Assembly: GCF_037975245.1 (NCBI RefSeq)
Contig: NC_092582.1
Location: forward strand, 580,001 to 644,000
Source of the DNA: Apostichopus japonicus
Taxonomy: Eukaryota; Echinodermata; Holothuroidea; Aspidochirotida; Stichopodidae
Length of the DNA stretch: 64,000 bases
Direction of reading: 5' to 3'
Part shown: piece after piece, positions 1-12,538 of the stretch
Layout of the letters: each line of letters begins with the position of its first letter
How positions within the stretch are numbered: the stretch's first letter is position 1
Notes under the pieces: model-generated
What the model saw: only the letters and a program-made list of their open reading frames with translations
Told to the model about the DNA's origin: nothing
Database searches by the model: none
Translations under genes and position numbers: made by a program

Positions 1-126
1 ATACCGAATAACCTTCACGACATACGGCATACTATCCATACCTTTACGTTATCTATTTGTTAGTACGTCTAGTATTGTTCAAAACTTTTCTCAATTGATT
101 CAACAGTCATCCACGTCGCAACATAC

Positions 127-267
127 CAGTCGGAATGCATGAAAGTCCGCAGGCACCGTCACATACGCATGGTCGATTACGGAGGCAATCATTGTGACTT
201 GTACAGGTTTTCATACAGTCTCTATTTTGTCTTGCAATCTCTTCTTCGTTACGTACACACGCTTCAT
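127..267 (-). CDS. Exon: eight-Cys WAP-like module (part C)
   Basis: The minus-strand exon has acceptor TTCCAG at 268-273 and donor GTATGT at 121-126. It is 141 bp and phase 1 at both ends. It encodes about 47 residues with eight cysteines. After an initial EACVRNEE, the spacing from the second Cys is C-x3-C-x5-C-x5-C-x-C-x3-C-x3-C, ending CDGACGLSC. This resembles the WAP four-disulfide-core pattern (C-x3-C-x5-C-x5-CC-x3-C-x3-C) with one residue inserted in the CC pair. That family assignment is inference. The same module recurs at 10,064-10,201 and, damaged, at 15,953-16,083. The intact donor shows the gene continues left of the window. WAP domains are often protease inhibitors or antimicrobial; no function can be read here. 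Confidence 0.68.
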
Positions 268-1516
268 CTGGAAGGCAAGAAACATAACTTCATTCTTTTG
301 ATATTATATCTAATCGACTAAAAGGTATTATATTATTATTAGGTATCATAAAGAAATAAATGTATGTTACTAAAGTAATTAAAAAATAAACAAATGATGT
401 GTTCGTAGTCATAGATTGTATGTTATTAGTATATAGTATCAAAACATACACACTAACAGTGTTAGGTCCTATCCGCGAGTTCATTGCTTTGAGCAACTGC
501 CTACGTGATATTTTCTTTTCAAATCATTAGGCTTCCGGATCGATACTGAGGTTAATACCTAAAGTCATGAATCCAGGGCAGCTGAAGTGTCTGATAGAAT
601 CACTTAGACATGTTGGCGCCATGAACGCCATTATACTCGTCTCATTCTAACTAACCAATCATTCCGACTCACATTCAATATTAATGAATATGCAGTTATA
701 TAATATCATTCATCAGAAACTTTCACCAAGAATATTTTACGCGCTGTTCAATTCATCCTATGGGCAGATGCCTCTCTGCGAATAGCGCTTGTGTCACATA
801 AAGTTGTTGACTACCAGTTGTGTGTTTATTTTTCATTATTATCATTCCAACACGATATTGTCATGATTCACAATAGCTAGAATCTCATGAACTTGTTTTT
901 TAACATAACTAACTTATTTATATAATTTAGGCTAAAGAATGTCAACTAGCAAAGGTCAAGGTTGTATTCTTACTCTGATGACAATATGCCAGTGGCTTCT
1001 TCCCTAACATTTCAAACCCAGATGCAATTGCTGTAAGAAATCCAGCAGGCACGTATACTATTTAGATTAGAGATCTTTGAACGAATCATAACCTACCATG
1101 TTTTATCTTCATTACCCCCTCCCCACACAGCCTCTAACCCACACTTTCGTTTCCTCATAGATTAGTAAAATCATAATGCCATTACTATGATGTACTAATG
1201 TATGATATATTATACAAATAATGAATGGTTATGAGTGCAATAGTGAAAATATTTCATGAGTTGAAAGATGTAATTTGTTCCATTCAACGAGGCGCATTTT
1301 ATACAACACCTTCAAATTTGGATATAATTGGATGTAAAATGCACTCATGCAACGGATTGTTTTGAACAGACAGGTTCTCTGCTCTCTTACCATTGAAAAA
1401 GAGTGCTATCAAAAAAAGTATAGTGCATGGTTCTATCATCATAGCGTGCAATAGAGCGGATTTTGCATGCAATCGACGAGCAATTGACCAATCAAATGGC
1501 CGGAATATAATTAGGT
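268..1516. other. Non-coding stretch with satellite outlier
   Basis: I see no coding exon. An isolated satellite-like unit (ATGATGTACTAATGTATGAT) lies near 1,187-1,206. It is followed by about 310 bp of unrelated sequence that ends with GGTGTTGTATAAGATG, complementary to TTATACAACACC near 1,301, before the main array starts. This looks like a small insertion near the left end of the satellite. Confidence 0.4.
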
Positions 1517-4500
1517 GTTGTATAAGATGTACTAATGTATGATGTTTGATGTACTAAAGACACAGCAAGCACTATGATGTACTAATGTATGGTGTACTAA
1601 TAACATCGCCAGAACTATGATGCACTAATATATGATGTTTGATTTACTAATGACAATGCCAGTACTATGATGCACTAATGTATGTTGTATGTTGTATGAT
1701 GTACTAACTATACCGCCAGTACTATGATGTACTAATGTTTGATGTATGATTTACTAATTTATGATGTATGATGCACTAATGTATGATGTACTAACGATAC
1801 CGTCAATACTATGATGTACTAATGAATGATGTATTGTGCACTAATGTATGATGTACTAATGATACCGCCAATACTATGATTTACTAATGAATGATGCATG
1901 ATGTACTAATGCTACCGCCAGTACAATGATGTACTCATGTATGATGTGTAATGTACTAATGTTTCCACCAGTACTATGATGTACTATCGTGTGATATGTG
2001 ATGTAATAATGGTACCGCCAGTACTATGATGCACTAATGTATGTTGTATGATGTACTAATGATACCGCCAGTACAAAGATGTACTATGGTATGATGTACT
2101 AATGATACCGCCAGTACTATGATGTACTAATGTATAACATACTAGCGATACCGCCAGTGCTATGATGTACTAATGTATGATGAATTGTGTACTAATGTAC
2201 GATGTATGATGCACTAATCATACAGCCAGTACAATGATGTGCTAATGTATGGTGTATGATGTACTAATGATACCGCCAGTGATATGATGTACTGATGTAT
2301 GATGTATTGTGCTCTAATGTATGATGTACTAATGATACAGCCAGTACAATGATGTACTGGTGTATGATTTATTATATATTAATGATACCGCCAGTACTAT
2401 GATGTACTGATGTATGATGTATTGTGCACTAATGTATGATGTACTAATGATACAGCCAGTACAATGATGTACTAATGTATGATGTACTAATAATACCGCC
2501 AGTTCAATGATGTACTTATATAAGATGTACTCATGATACCGCCAGCACTATGATGTACTGATGTATGACGTATTGTGCACTAATGTATGATGTACTAATG
2601 CTACCGCCAGTACTCTGATGTACTGATGTATGATATATGATGTACTAATGATACAGCCAGTACAATGATGTACTGATGTACTAATAATAGCGCGAGTTCA
2701 ATGATGTACTTATATAAGATGTACTCATGATACCGCCAGTACTATGATGTACTGGTGTATGATTTATGATGTACTAATGATACTACTGGTACCATGATGT
2801 ACTGATGTATGATGTACTAATAATACCGCCAGTTCTATGATGTACTAATGAACGATGTACTGACTATAAAGCCATTTCAATGATGTACTGTTATATGATG
2901 TACTAATGATACCGCCAGTACAATGGTGTACTGATGTATGATGTACTAATAATAGCGCCAGTTCAATGATGTACTTATATAAGATGTACTCATGATACCG
3001 CCAGTACTATGATGTACTGGTGTATGATTTATGATGTACTAATGATACTACTAGTACCATGATGTACTGATGTATGATGTACTAATAATACCGCCAGTTC
3101 AATGATGTACTTATATAAGATGTACTCATGATACCGCCAGTACTATGATGTACTGGTGTATGATTTATGATGTACTAATGATACTACTAGTACCATGATG
3201 TACTGATGTATGATGTACTAATAATACCGCCAGTTCTATGATGTACTAATGAACGATGTACTGACTATAAAGCCATTTCAATGATGTACTGTTATATGAT
3301 GTACTAATGATACCGCCAGTACAATGATGTACTAATGTATGATGTACTAATAATACCGCCAGTTCTATGATGTACTAATGAACGATGTACTGACTATAAA
3401 GCCATTTCAATGATGTACTGTTATATGATGTACTAATGATACCGCCAGTACAATGGTGTACTGATGTATGATGTACTAATAATAGCGCCAGTTCAATGAT
3501 GTACTTATATAAGATGTACTCATGATACCGCCAGTTCTATGATGTACTGGTGTATGATTTATGATGTACTTATGATACTACTAGTACCATGATGTACTGA
3601 TGTATGATGTACTAATAATACCGCCGTTACTATGATGTACTAATGAACGATGTACTGACTATACCGCCAGTTCAATGATGTACTGATATATGATGTACTA
3701 ATGATACCGCCAGTACTTTGATGTACTGGTGTATGATTTATTATGTTTTAATGATACCGCCAGTACTATGATGTACTGATGTATGATGTATTGTGCACTA
3801 ATGTATGATGTACTAATGATACAGCCAGTACAATGATGTACTAATGTATGGTGTACTAATGCTACCGCCAGTTCAATGATGTACTTATATAAGATGTACT
3901 CATGATACCCGCCAGCACTATGATGTACTGATGTATGATTTATGATGTACTTATGATACTACTAGTACCATGATGTACTGATGTATGATGTACTAATAAT
4001 ACCGCCGTTACTATGATGTACTAATGAACGATGTACTGACTATACAGCCATTTCAATGATGTACTGTTATATGATGTACTAATGATACCGCCAGTACAAT
4101 GATGTACTGGTGTATGATTTATTATATATTAATGATACCGCCAGTACTATGATGTACTGATGTATGATGTATTGTGCACTAATGTATGATGTACTAATGA
4201 TACAGCCAGTACAATGATGTACTAATGTATGATGTACTAATAATACCGCCAGTTCAATGATGTACTTATATAAGATGTACTCATGATACCGCCAGCACTA
4301 TGATGTACTGATGTATGATTTATGATGTACTAATGATACTACTAGTACCATGATGTACTGATGTATGATGTACTAATAATACCGCCGTTACTATGATGTA
4401 CTAATGAACGATGTACTGACTATACAGCCATTTCAATGATGTACTGTTATATGATGTACTAATGATACCGCCAGTACAATGATGTACTAATGTATGATGT

Positions 4501-5410
4501 ACTAATAATAGCGCCAGTTCAATGATGTACTTATATAAGATGTACTCATGATACCGCCAGTTCTATGATGTACTGGTGTATGATTTATGATGTACTTATG
4601 ATACTACTAGTTCCATGATGTACTGATGTATGATGTACTAATAATACCGCCGTTACTATGATGTACTAATGATGACTATACCGCCAGTTCAATGATGTAC
4701 TGATATATGATGTACTTATGATACCGCCAGTACTTTGATGTACTGGTGTATGATTTATTATGTTTTAATGATACCGCCAGTACTATGATGTACTGATGTA
4801 TGATGTATTGTGCACTAATGTATGATGTACTAATGATACAGCCAGTACAATGATGTACTGATGTATGATTTATGATGTGCTAATGATACTACTAGTACCA
4901 TGATGTACTGATGTATTATGTACTAATAATACCGCCGTTACTATGATGTACTAATGAACGATGTACTGACTATACCGCCATTTCAATGATGTATGATTTA
5001 TGATGTATTAATGATACCGCCAGTACTATGATGTACTGATGTATGACGTATTGTGCACTAATGTATGATGTACTAATGCTACCGCCAGTACTATGATGTA
5101 CTGATGTATGATTTATGATGTACTAATGATACAGCCAGTACAATGATGTACTGATGTATGATGTACTAATAGTACCGCCAGTTCAATGATGTACTTATAT
5201 AAGATGTACTCATGATACCGCCAGTACTATGATGTACTGGTGTATGATTTGTGATGTACTTATGATACTACTAGTACCATGATGTACTGATGTATGATGT
5301 ACTAATAATACTGCCGTTATATATGATGTACTAATGAACGATGTACTGACTATACCGCCATTTTAATGATGTATGATTTATGATGTATTAATGATACCGC
5401 CAGTACTATG
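1517..5410. repeat. 3.9-kb satellite array, GATGTACTAATG family
   Basis: The array is built from variants of a roughly 40-45 bp unit that joins GATGTACTAATGTATGATGT-like words with ATACCGCCAGTACT. Higher-order repeats are visible: the block starting GTTCAATGATGTACTTATAT recurs at about 2,961 and 3,097 (136 bp apart) and in longer combinations elsewhere. Left units are more diverged than central ones, as expected if homogenisation acts mainly in the middle. No long reading frame crosses it. The array ends abruptly at ATACAATTTGATGG. Confidence 0.9.
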
Positions 5411-8115
5411 ATACAATTTGATGGTCATTCCATTCTACTTTGACGTTGACTTTGAGTTTCTTTTCTTCATTTTTCAATGTGAAAATGAAAAATGCTTTAA
5501 CAGAAAATAAACCAAGCCATAATTTTAAGTAAATTCGCTATATCCATAGACAATTCCGTGGAAAACGAAAACAAACATAAATATTTCACATCATATGAAA
5601 TTCAAGATAAAGATCTGACCTTTTCTATAAGTTTTTGATCGAGATTTTCATTAAAACTGTATGTGTAACTTAAGTTACTGGTTCTCTGTGTTTGTGTCTC
5701 ATGATTCTAAGTGGGTAATGCAAAGAGAGATGTTTATTAAGATATCTACATCACGAAGAGCATTATCAACAACGATAATGCTCTATACTATTAACGAAAC
5801 CCAGTTTAAAAGTTAATTCTCAAATGTGTGCTGTGTTTGCATTTCTTCAATTAATGCAAAGGAAATATGACCTGACCATTGACTTTTTGTTCTGAGGGTC
5901 TGCGTGTGACAAATCGGCCCTGCCGTTTGGAGGGAATGTTTGACACAAAATTGAAATGAAATATCAATTGAAATTTTACCACGAGACCTTGATTTTTTAG
6001 ACTTCGACATTCCCATTACACTTATAAAGGTTACATTCTAATTCAAATGTTTTGGAGTTATAGCAAGAAATGACTATTTTACTTAATTAAACATCTGACC
6101 TAGAACTTTGACCTTTCTTTCTCAGAGTCTGCAAGACAGATTTTCTTACCATACGATACCATCCTACCACGTTTGAAGAAAATCAGCTGAGAGAATTCGA
6201 AGGATCTTTTGAAATGAAATTGCACAAACTTCCACATTTGAGCTTCAACCACGTGAGGTTTGACGTCAGTTACCATAGTAACCGCATATGTGTATTGAAA
6301 TTTGACCACTGAACTTTGAACTTTCTTTATGAGGGTCTACATTACACAAGATCCCATCAATGTGCTACCTTTTTCTTCCCCACTGGAGTTATAACAAAAA
6401 GAGAAGCCGTTTAGGTGTTGTTGACACAAAGTTACCGATGTAATAGACATAGGCTACACACGGGACAAAACGTTTTTTATCCCTCCAAGTTCCACTGGTA
6501 TTGATGCCTGGTCATTATCCGTCACACTACGCGGGTGACCCTCCGAAACTCGTTACTCAGGGACATTACCATTTCCATAGAAAATGTTCAAAACTTGTTG
6601 GGTTAGTGCCTGGATAGGTTGTAGAACATGCGTTACTTATGCCGTCATAGGGCTTAAGATGAGAGTTCAAAGTAGTATAACAAAAAACAGCATTTTGGCC
6701 TTTACACTTATACCAAAGTAACAATATGGACAAACCTATCTTACTACAGTACATTACTCGATTTTAAACGCCAAAGGTCATGTGATCAAAGGATGTCAAA
6801 TGTTTAGTTTGGATAAATGTGTGCGAAAACGTGCTTTGGAACTACTCCTTAAACATGGAGTCTATGGGAGTCAAACTTGAGATGTAGTATCCCCATTGAA
6901 ATATTACGTTCAGGGTCAAAGTTCAAATAACCCAAAACAGCAGTTTGGCAATTACGCGAATACTGCAATGAGCAGGCAACCGAACTGAACAAATCAATGT
7001 AGGATATTTACATTGCATTAGCTAATGTAAACACCAAATGTCACATAGTCAGTGGAGGCCGATGAAAAACAAGGCATCAAAGTTGGCCAAATTGTTTTTT
7101 TTACATTCAGAAGTGCCCGAAATTGCCCGAAAATGACCGGTATATTAGATTTCGGTGATTGGTTTTCATTGCTAAAATATTACGGACTCCTAGCTAATTT
7201 GCCCCATATTCAGAACATGAAAATAATCTCATTAAATTCTGTTGAAATTTTTCGAGAAGCTATGTTTGTTTCCAAGAAATACACATTTGAAGTTTTGATA
7301 AATCTAGGAAACTCATTAAATATGTGCAAACTATGAGTATGACCTTAACAAGTGAACCCCTAATTACAAGCCTATATATCATTTGAATAATGTGATGTTC
7401 CTCTTTTCAAAGAAGGCAATACAATTTTTCACAAAATCGCCTTAGGCTGTGTTCAGTGTCCTTAAAAGGAAGGTGGTGAAAACAAAGGGATAACATAACA
7501 TAAAACTAGGCAGTCATTCCATCTACACCATCAATGTGCATAATTAGCTAATTTGTATGCATTAAACTAGAATTGAAAAAAAAAATACCTATAAAGTGGA
7601 CAATTTTTTGATGGATTTTGATGGGAGTTGCAGCTATTTTCATTATTTCTAATGCCAATTATAGTGATTAGGACAACATTGTTCATAGGTGTCCGTATAC
7701 CTTCAACAAAATTGCTTCAAATTTAACTTTGTTGAAGGATAATTTGTTCTTTTGACTATTGTGCACGTGCCAAAATAGCATATATATCTGAAAGTGACAT
7801 ACATACGAGAATTAAAGACTATTTGAATTAGATGTTTTAATAAATGTTAAAGCATACTGTTCATATACCCACATTTATGATGGATGAAATCTGCAACTCA
7901 ATGGATTGCCTACTTTCCGTTTCTTTGGAAGAAAATCCTTGATGTCTTGATATGGACGCTATATGTTGGTTAAAATGAATATACTTTTTGAATTAAGCAA
8001 TCACACGTAATACACCTGAAGCTAAACAGAGACGGATTGAGGCAATCCCTCATTACTTGGGAGGAGGTAGTGGATGAGTTCAATCACAAATATAACACGA
8101 TAATTCAATTCCTAC
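5411..8115. other. Intronic or intergenic, nothing recognised
   Basis: About 2.7 kb without a recognisable exon on either strand. Loosely repeated phrases such as TGACCTTTGAACTTTCTTTATGAGGGTCT-type sentences occur between 5,860 and 6,330, suggesting a worn repeat. Short open frames here show no domain pattern or splice context. Confidence 0.4.
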
Positions 8116-8484
8116 CTTGTGAGCAGCTGACCGGTAAGCCTGACCATAGCCCGATTTGTTCACATGTACGTTCTTGATCTCCAGCCACGTTTGTGTAACC
8201 AGCATTACACTGGTAAGTCGCAACAGTACCCACTGTTCTTGTTTCTGAATCATAAGTGACCTGTCCATTGGCGGGTGCATTTAAAATGCCACAATGCACT
8301 TCTGTACTGCGTTCGCAAACTGGTGGATTTCCAGACCATTGTTTATTGCTTAGACAAGTCCTAGTTGCATTGCCCACCAAACTGTAACCATGGTTACAGG
8401 TATATGTGGCAATCGCATCTATTGTTCTTGTCATAGGATCTACAGAACTGATGCCATTTAAAATAGGCGGGATGCTAGGACATT
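8116..8484 (-). CDS. Exon: two sushi (CCP) domains (part C)
   Basis: This 369-bp exon has acceptor ATAG at 8,485-8,488 and donor GTAGG from 8,115, phase 1 to phase 1. It encodes two complete complement control protein domains. The first runs from CPSIPPILNG through the YTC and TRTC cysteines to W-S-G-NPPVC. The second runs from HCGILNAPANG to SGLPVSC. Each has the four cysteines and late tryptophan expected of sushi domains, and extracellular binding is the usual role. Two sushi domains in one exon differs from the one-domain exons elsewhere in the window. It lies between two WAP-like exons, suggesting a mosaic secreted or surface protein. Confidence 0.88.
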
Positions 8485-8721
8485 CTATGTGGAAAAGAAA
8501 AAGAAAAAGGTAGAAACTTCAATATGTTGGTTAAGAATCTTAACGTAGATAAATCACGTGTGTTAAATTAAATGTATATACACATTTCATTACTATATGA
8601 ATAGTGGTTGTGTTTAATTTTTCTTTTGTCCAGAAAGAAATATTTAGGTGTTTCTTCGCTAAGGAGATCTCCAGTTCATTTTGTCCATAGCCTTTTACCG
8701 AACTTTACGCACACCGTAGCC

Positions 8722-9452
8722 CTTACGGTTACATCTCTATGTTCCGACGTCTCTATGTTCCGACGTCTTTATGTTCCGATGTCTCTATGTTCCGAAAATT
8801 TTTTTTGGACTCGCAAATTCTTTTGACCAAAATTTTTTCGGACCCATTTTTTTCGGCCCCAATTTTTGTTCACCCCAAGTTTTTTGCGGACCCAATATTT
8901 TTTTGGTCCTCATTTTTTCGGACCCAAATTTTGGGACCCATTTTTTCGGACCCAATTAGTTGGTACCCCATGTATTTTTGGAGACTCATTATTTTTGGAC
9001 CCCCATTTTTCGGACCATGGGGTGGGGACTGACGTTGGTGTTAGGGGTCGCAGGTCCCGGTGGTACACTTTTAGAGCCTGACTGTCCTTTGCTCCTAATT
9101 AAGGGTCAGGAAAAAAATGTTCAGAAATCATGTTGGTCTAAAATTTTGGTCCCAACAATTTTGGGTCCGAAAAATTTTGGTCCAAAATAATTGGGGTCCC
9201 AAATAACATTGGTCAGAAAAAAATGGGTTCGAAAACATGTTGGTAAAAAATTTGGATGAAAAAAATTGGGTCCGAAAATGTTGGTCCAAAAAAAAGGGGT
9301 CCGCAAAAAAATTGGGTCACAAAAAAATGGGTCCGAAAAAAATTGTGGTCAAAAAAATTAGAGTCCGAAAAATTGTCGGAACATAGAGACTTCGGAACAT
9401 AGAGACGTCGGAATATGGAGACGTCGGAACATAGGGATGTCACCGCCCTTAC
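8722..9452. mobile_element. Foldback element with short internal subrepeats
   Basis: Left arm (about 8,722-9,010) holds TCTATGTTCCGACGTCT repeats followed by many TTTTTCGGACCC-type units. The right arm (about 9,110-9,452) is the inverted counterpart: GGGTCCGAAAAA units followed by GTCGGAACATAGAGAC repeats. The ends CCCTTACGGTTACATC and GATGTCACCGCCCTTAC are complementary with small differences. Long subrepetitive inverted arms around a short core are typical of foldback elements. The many short frames in both arms are by-products of the repeats. Confidence 0.8.
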
Positions 9453-10063
9453 AGACGCTATTATCTTAATCGGTGACATAGGGCATTGCCTCCTATTGAT
9501 TCATTTCTTTCCTACCTCAAGTCTCTCCTTGGTATCTAGCGAAAAGGTATATTGGAATGATAACCGCCATCGATGATTCCAATGTAAACGGCAATGCCTT
9601 CCCAAAAAGTGAACATACAAAGGCATTTTAGGTTTAGGCAAAATAGTTATTAAGATATTATATTAACATTGAAACTTATCTAGCAAAATCATTAAATATA
9701 TAGTTAGTTAGTCATTGCTTTTGTCGGTTACATGTAAAGAAAAGTAACTAGTGCATAGTTCATTATTGTATGGTAAGATTTCAAGTTAACATTTGTGACT
9801 TGAGAATATAAATTATATTCTTACAGTGTCTCAGAATGTTGTTAACATGTCGATCAAGGTCGCTTAGTGAGCACGCGAAGGAATGCTGTTGCCTGCAGTG
9901 TTTCCACTATACTAAATGTCAGTCGCAGTTCCACTGTAAGGCGTCGCCACATATCGAACAATGCCAACTGACTTGTTTTGACTGATCCATTAGTATTGAC
10001 TAATGCTCCGGAAATCATTAGTGAATCCTAAAGTCGGCTCTGGGATAAGATGTTCTTACTTAC
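9453..10063. other. Non-coding gap
   Basis: About 600 bp of AT-rich sequence between the foldback element and the next minus-strand exon. No domain, RNA or repeat recognised. Confidence 0.4.
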
Positions 10064-10201
10064 TTTTCTTGAGGCAGCTTGCACCACAGCGGCCATCACA
10101 CTCACACTCCCTGTTCTGTTTCCTACAGGTTCCATCTGATCTGCATGGTCTTTCACAAGGCCGTCCTGCGGCGACTTCATCACGTACGTAACATTCTTGC
10201 G
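10064..10201 (-). CDS. Exon: eight-Cys WAP-like module (part C)
   Basis: The 138-bp exon has acceptor AATAG and donor GTAAGT (10,058-10,063), phase 1 to phase 1. It encodes QECYVRDE, then PCERPCRSDGTC, then ECECDGRCGASC. Spacing after the first Cys is C-x3-C-x5-C-x6-C-x-C-x3-C-x3-C, the same plan as the exon at 127-267 with one extra residue before the fifth Cys. Homology between the two is clear from E-C-x-V-R-x-E at the start and CDGxCGxSC at the end. An alternative acceptor inside (GCCGCAG) would shorten the exon, but that would lose the first cysteine. Confidence 0.66.
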
Positions 10202-10703
10202 CTATTGAACGAGAAGACTAATCTTAGTTTGACGTATTAACGTATTATTAACGTATTATTTTGACGTTTTAACCACTGAAATTAATTATCTAGTGATAAT
10301 TTCGAACAAATTGATGGAAACACTTTAGATTTTATCAAATCCCCTAACCTATGATGATTGACAAGGGCTCAACAATATTTCCGTAGGGAGGGAGGGTGGG
10401 GGGGGGGGCTAAAGATGTTATGACATCCTCGTGTAGTAGTCTAATGGGAGGGTAGGGGTTTTGTTAAGATATAAAGTGGTGATATATTTTTCAACGTTTG
10501 TAAGAATGTGAAATGAGCACTTTCACCTTTCTTCATGGGGAACGGTCAGTCCAAGGGGGTGTTGAGAAATTTGATTGATTTGGTGCTTAGATCAAAACTG
10601 ATCCAATATTTAGTAATTTATGAAATAGAAATCAACTGTTTAGGTTGGACTGCAAATCATTTTTTGAGTGTGTTTGTAATATTCTATCAGTTGGTATAGG
10701 GTA
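10202..10703. other. Non-coding gap with G tract
   Basis: No coding signal. Contains a homopurine G-rich stretch near 10,385-10,412. Confidence 0.4.
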
Positions 10704-10884
10704 CGTGGGACCACTGGCGGATCCAAGGGGGGGGGGGCCAAGGGGGCCAGGGCCCCCCCAAAGGTGAGCCAAAAAGTGTTTCCGAACATCCGCTAAATCA
10801 TATGATTGGAAATTTAAAAAATCGAGAGGAATAGCAGTGGTAGACTAGTCTAAACCTTTTCGTTTTCTGGTTTAAAATTAAATG

Positions 10885-11396
10885 CAGAGCTCCCAACTGA
10901 CCCGCAATTTGCGGGAATTAGACCCGCATTCTAACACCCAAACCCGCTGACCCGCACAAAGCGCCCGAAAAACCGCATTGTAATTGTCAAGTAAACATAA
11001 AAAATTTGCATCAATTTTTGAATTAGCAACCATCATTTCTTAAGCATTTAGCATAATAGAGTATAAAACCTCCTTTACAGCATCATTTGAACCTCAAATT
11101 AGCCTGTATTTCTTTTCATTGGGGCGAGCAGCGAACATTTTCATGCCACGGGAAAGAATGAATTATCACCTACTATTCAATTTATTGATGTTACACACAA
11201 AATAATGCATATTTCTCAGAAAAGTTTGGGTGACAAAAGCCTTTCTAAGTGCCACCATTTTATATGCAGGCATCACCAGGATTCCAAAAAAAAAATCAAA
11301 AGGGGGAGGGGACACCCCCTCCCCTTATACCCTTCCCCCAGGACGGCGATTCGTGGCATGGACCAGCATTTGCCTTCTCAAGAGTTGGGAGCTATG
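10885..11396. mobile_element. CAGAGCTCCC element, copy 1 (nested)
   Basis: Begins CAGAGCTCCCAACT and ends AGTTGGGAGCTATG. It is flanked by a perfect 6-bp repeat TAAATG (10,879-10,884 and 11,397-11,402). It lies within the larger hAT-like element and is also present in that element's second copy, so it inserted before the outer element spread. An independent copy outside that context is at 58,256-58,765. Confidence 0.8.
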
Positions 11397-11406
11397 TAAA
11401 TGTATG

Positions 11407-12191
11407 CATGGGCGGCGATCCTGGGGGGGGGGGGGGAGGGGGATATATCCCCCATGAAAATGGGTGGAGGGGATGTAATACACCATATCCCCCCCCACCA
11501 AATGCCAGGGATAAGAATATTTTCATGCCTACATTTATGTATCATCGTGAATGTACGGCTCTTTTTTAGCTTCATTTCTCGACTACCATAAACGCAGTGC
11601 GATCTTTTCAAATAAACCGTCTTTATCTTTATCACGGTATTGATATAGTACATATATGCACCCTCATAGTATTCATATAGGCCCTATAGTAGGCCTACAC
11701 ACGTACATGTTCCCTCGAACAGCTGAGAATCTCATGTTACCAGGGTAATGCTTAATACACGTTTCACCTGGATGCCCTAGCAATCGGTACCTAGGAATGT
11801 AACTATGTGTAATTGTGTATTGCATGTGTATAGGCCTATAATAGCCTGCATGAGGCCATTTTCTTCATCGAATAATATAAAAGAGCTCTCGAACATTCTA
11901 ACGTAGCGCCTGAAACAAGATTGACAGGGGCAATTTTCCCAAAATAACACCCGAAATTCAAAAAAAAGTATTTTGGATCCTGATAATGAGATATTTCGGA
12001 CATGATATCCCTATTTTAAAGTTAGGTATATGCCGCTTGGAAACCTTGGGAAGTGCCGTTTCCGGCCATCTAGAGGGTTTGTAAATCCCCAAATTTTCTT
12101 GTACGCTTCGCGCCAACTCATGGTGGCGCTACGCTTAGATAGTCAACAAGGTCATATCCTCCCCACTCGGAAGTACGAATCGCTGCCCATG
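11407..12191. mobile_element. Nested hAT-like element, 8-bp TSD and known empty site
   Basis: The 785-bp insertion begins CATGGGCGGCGATCC and ends GAATCGCTGCCCATG, about 15-bp inverted ends with two mismatches. It is flanked by exact AATGTATG on both sides (11,399-11,406 and 12,192-12,199). The related element at 42,241-43,251 lacks this segment and reads straight through the target, confirming the insertion. Its right part (about 12,030-12,160) contains a GCGCCAACTCATGGTGGCGC-type block shared with elements at 45-50k. Confidence 0.85.
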
Positions 12192-12538
12192 AATGTATGA
12201 GCATGAGGATTTACAGTTTAACACAACTTTGCAGTTACAAGGCTGGTTGTAAGAAATTTGTAACCTATGAGAAATAAAATTTCTTGAAAAAGATGATCCC
12301 AACTTTGTTTTATAAATATTTTAGAAAATAACACCTGGGAAACACTTTTCTTAGAAGTAAATTAACATCACCATTGTACACTTTTGTCGCACCAAATTGC
12401 ATCTGAGGGCATTCAGCAATAGAAAATTTTCAAAAGGGGAGGGGGGCACCCTCTCCCCTTAGACCCCTCCCCCATATTACTCTAATGCCACTTTGGCCCC
12501 TCCCAAACAAAGGCCCTGGATCCGCCAGTGCGTGGGAC

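Larger units (their letters stand above)
10712..12530. mobile_element. hAT-like non-autonomous element with perfect 8-bp TSD
   Basis: The ends are CACTGGCGGATCCA and its complement TGGATCCGCCAGTG. The element is flanked by an exact 8-bp direct repeat CGTGGGAC (10,704-10,711 and 12,531-12,538). CASTGGCGGA-type termini with 8-bp duplications are characteristic of hAT elements. A related copy in opposite orientation lies at 42,241-43,251. This copy is longer because it also carries the insertion at 11,407-12,191. No transposase is present. Confidence 0.85.

Noticed and set aside
1517-5410. CRISPR array
   Set aside because: No constant repeat with unique spacers, no cas genes, and a eukaryotic context; it is a satellite.
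8608-9479. Phe/Pro-rich frames on both strands
   Set aside because: Generated by the TTTTTCGGACCC subrepeats of the foldback element.
11205-11653. Open frames rich in Gly/Pro and the MHISQK frame
   Set aside because: They lie in non-autonomous elements with G/C homopolymers; the same frames appear only where the element is copied.
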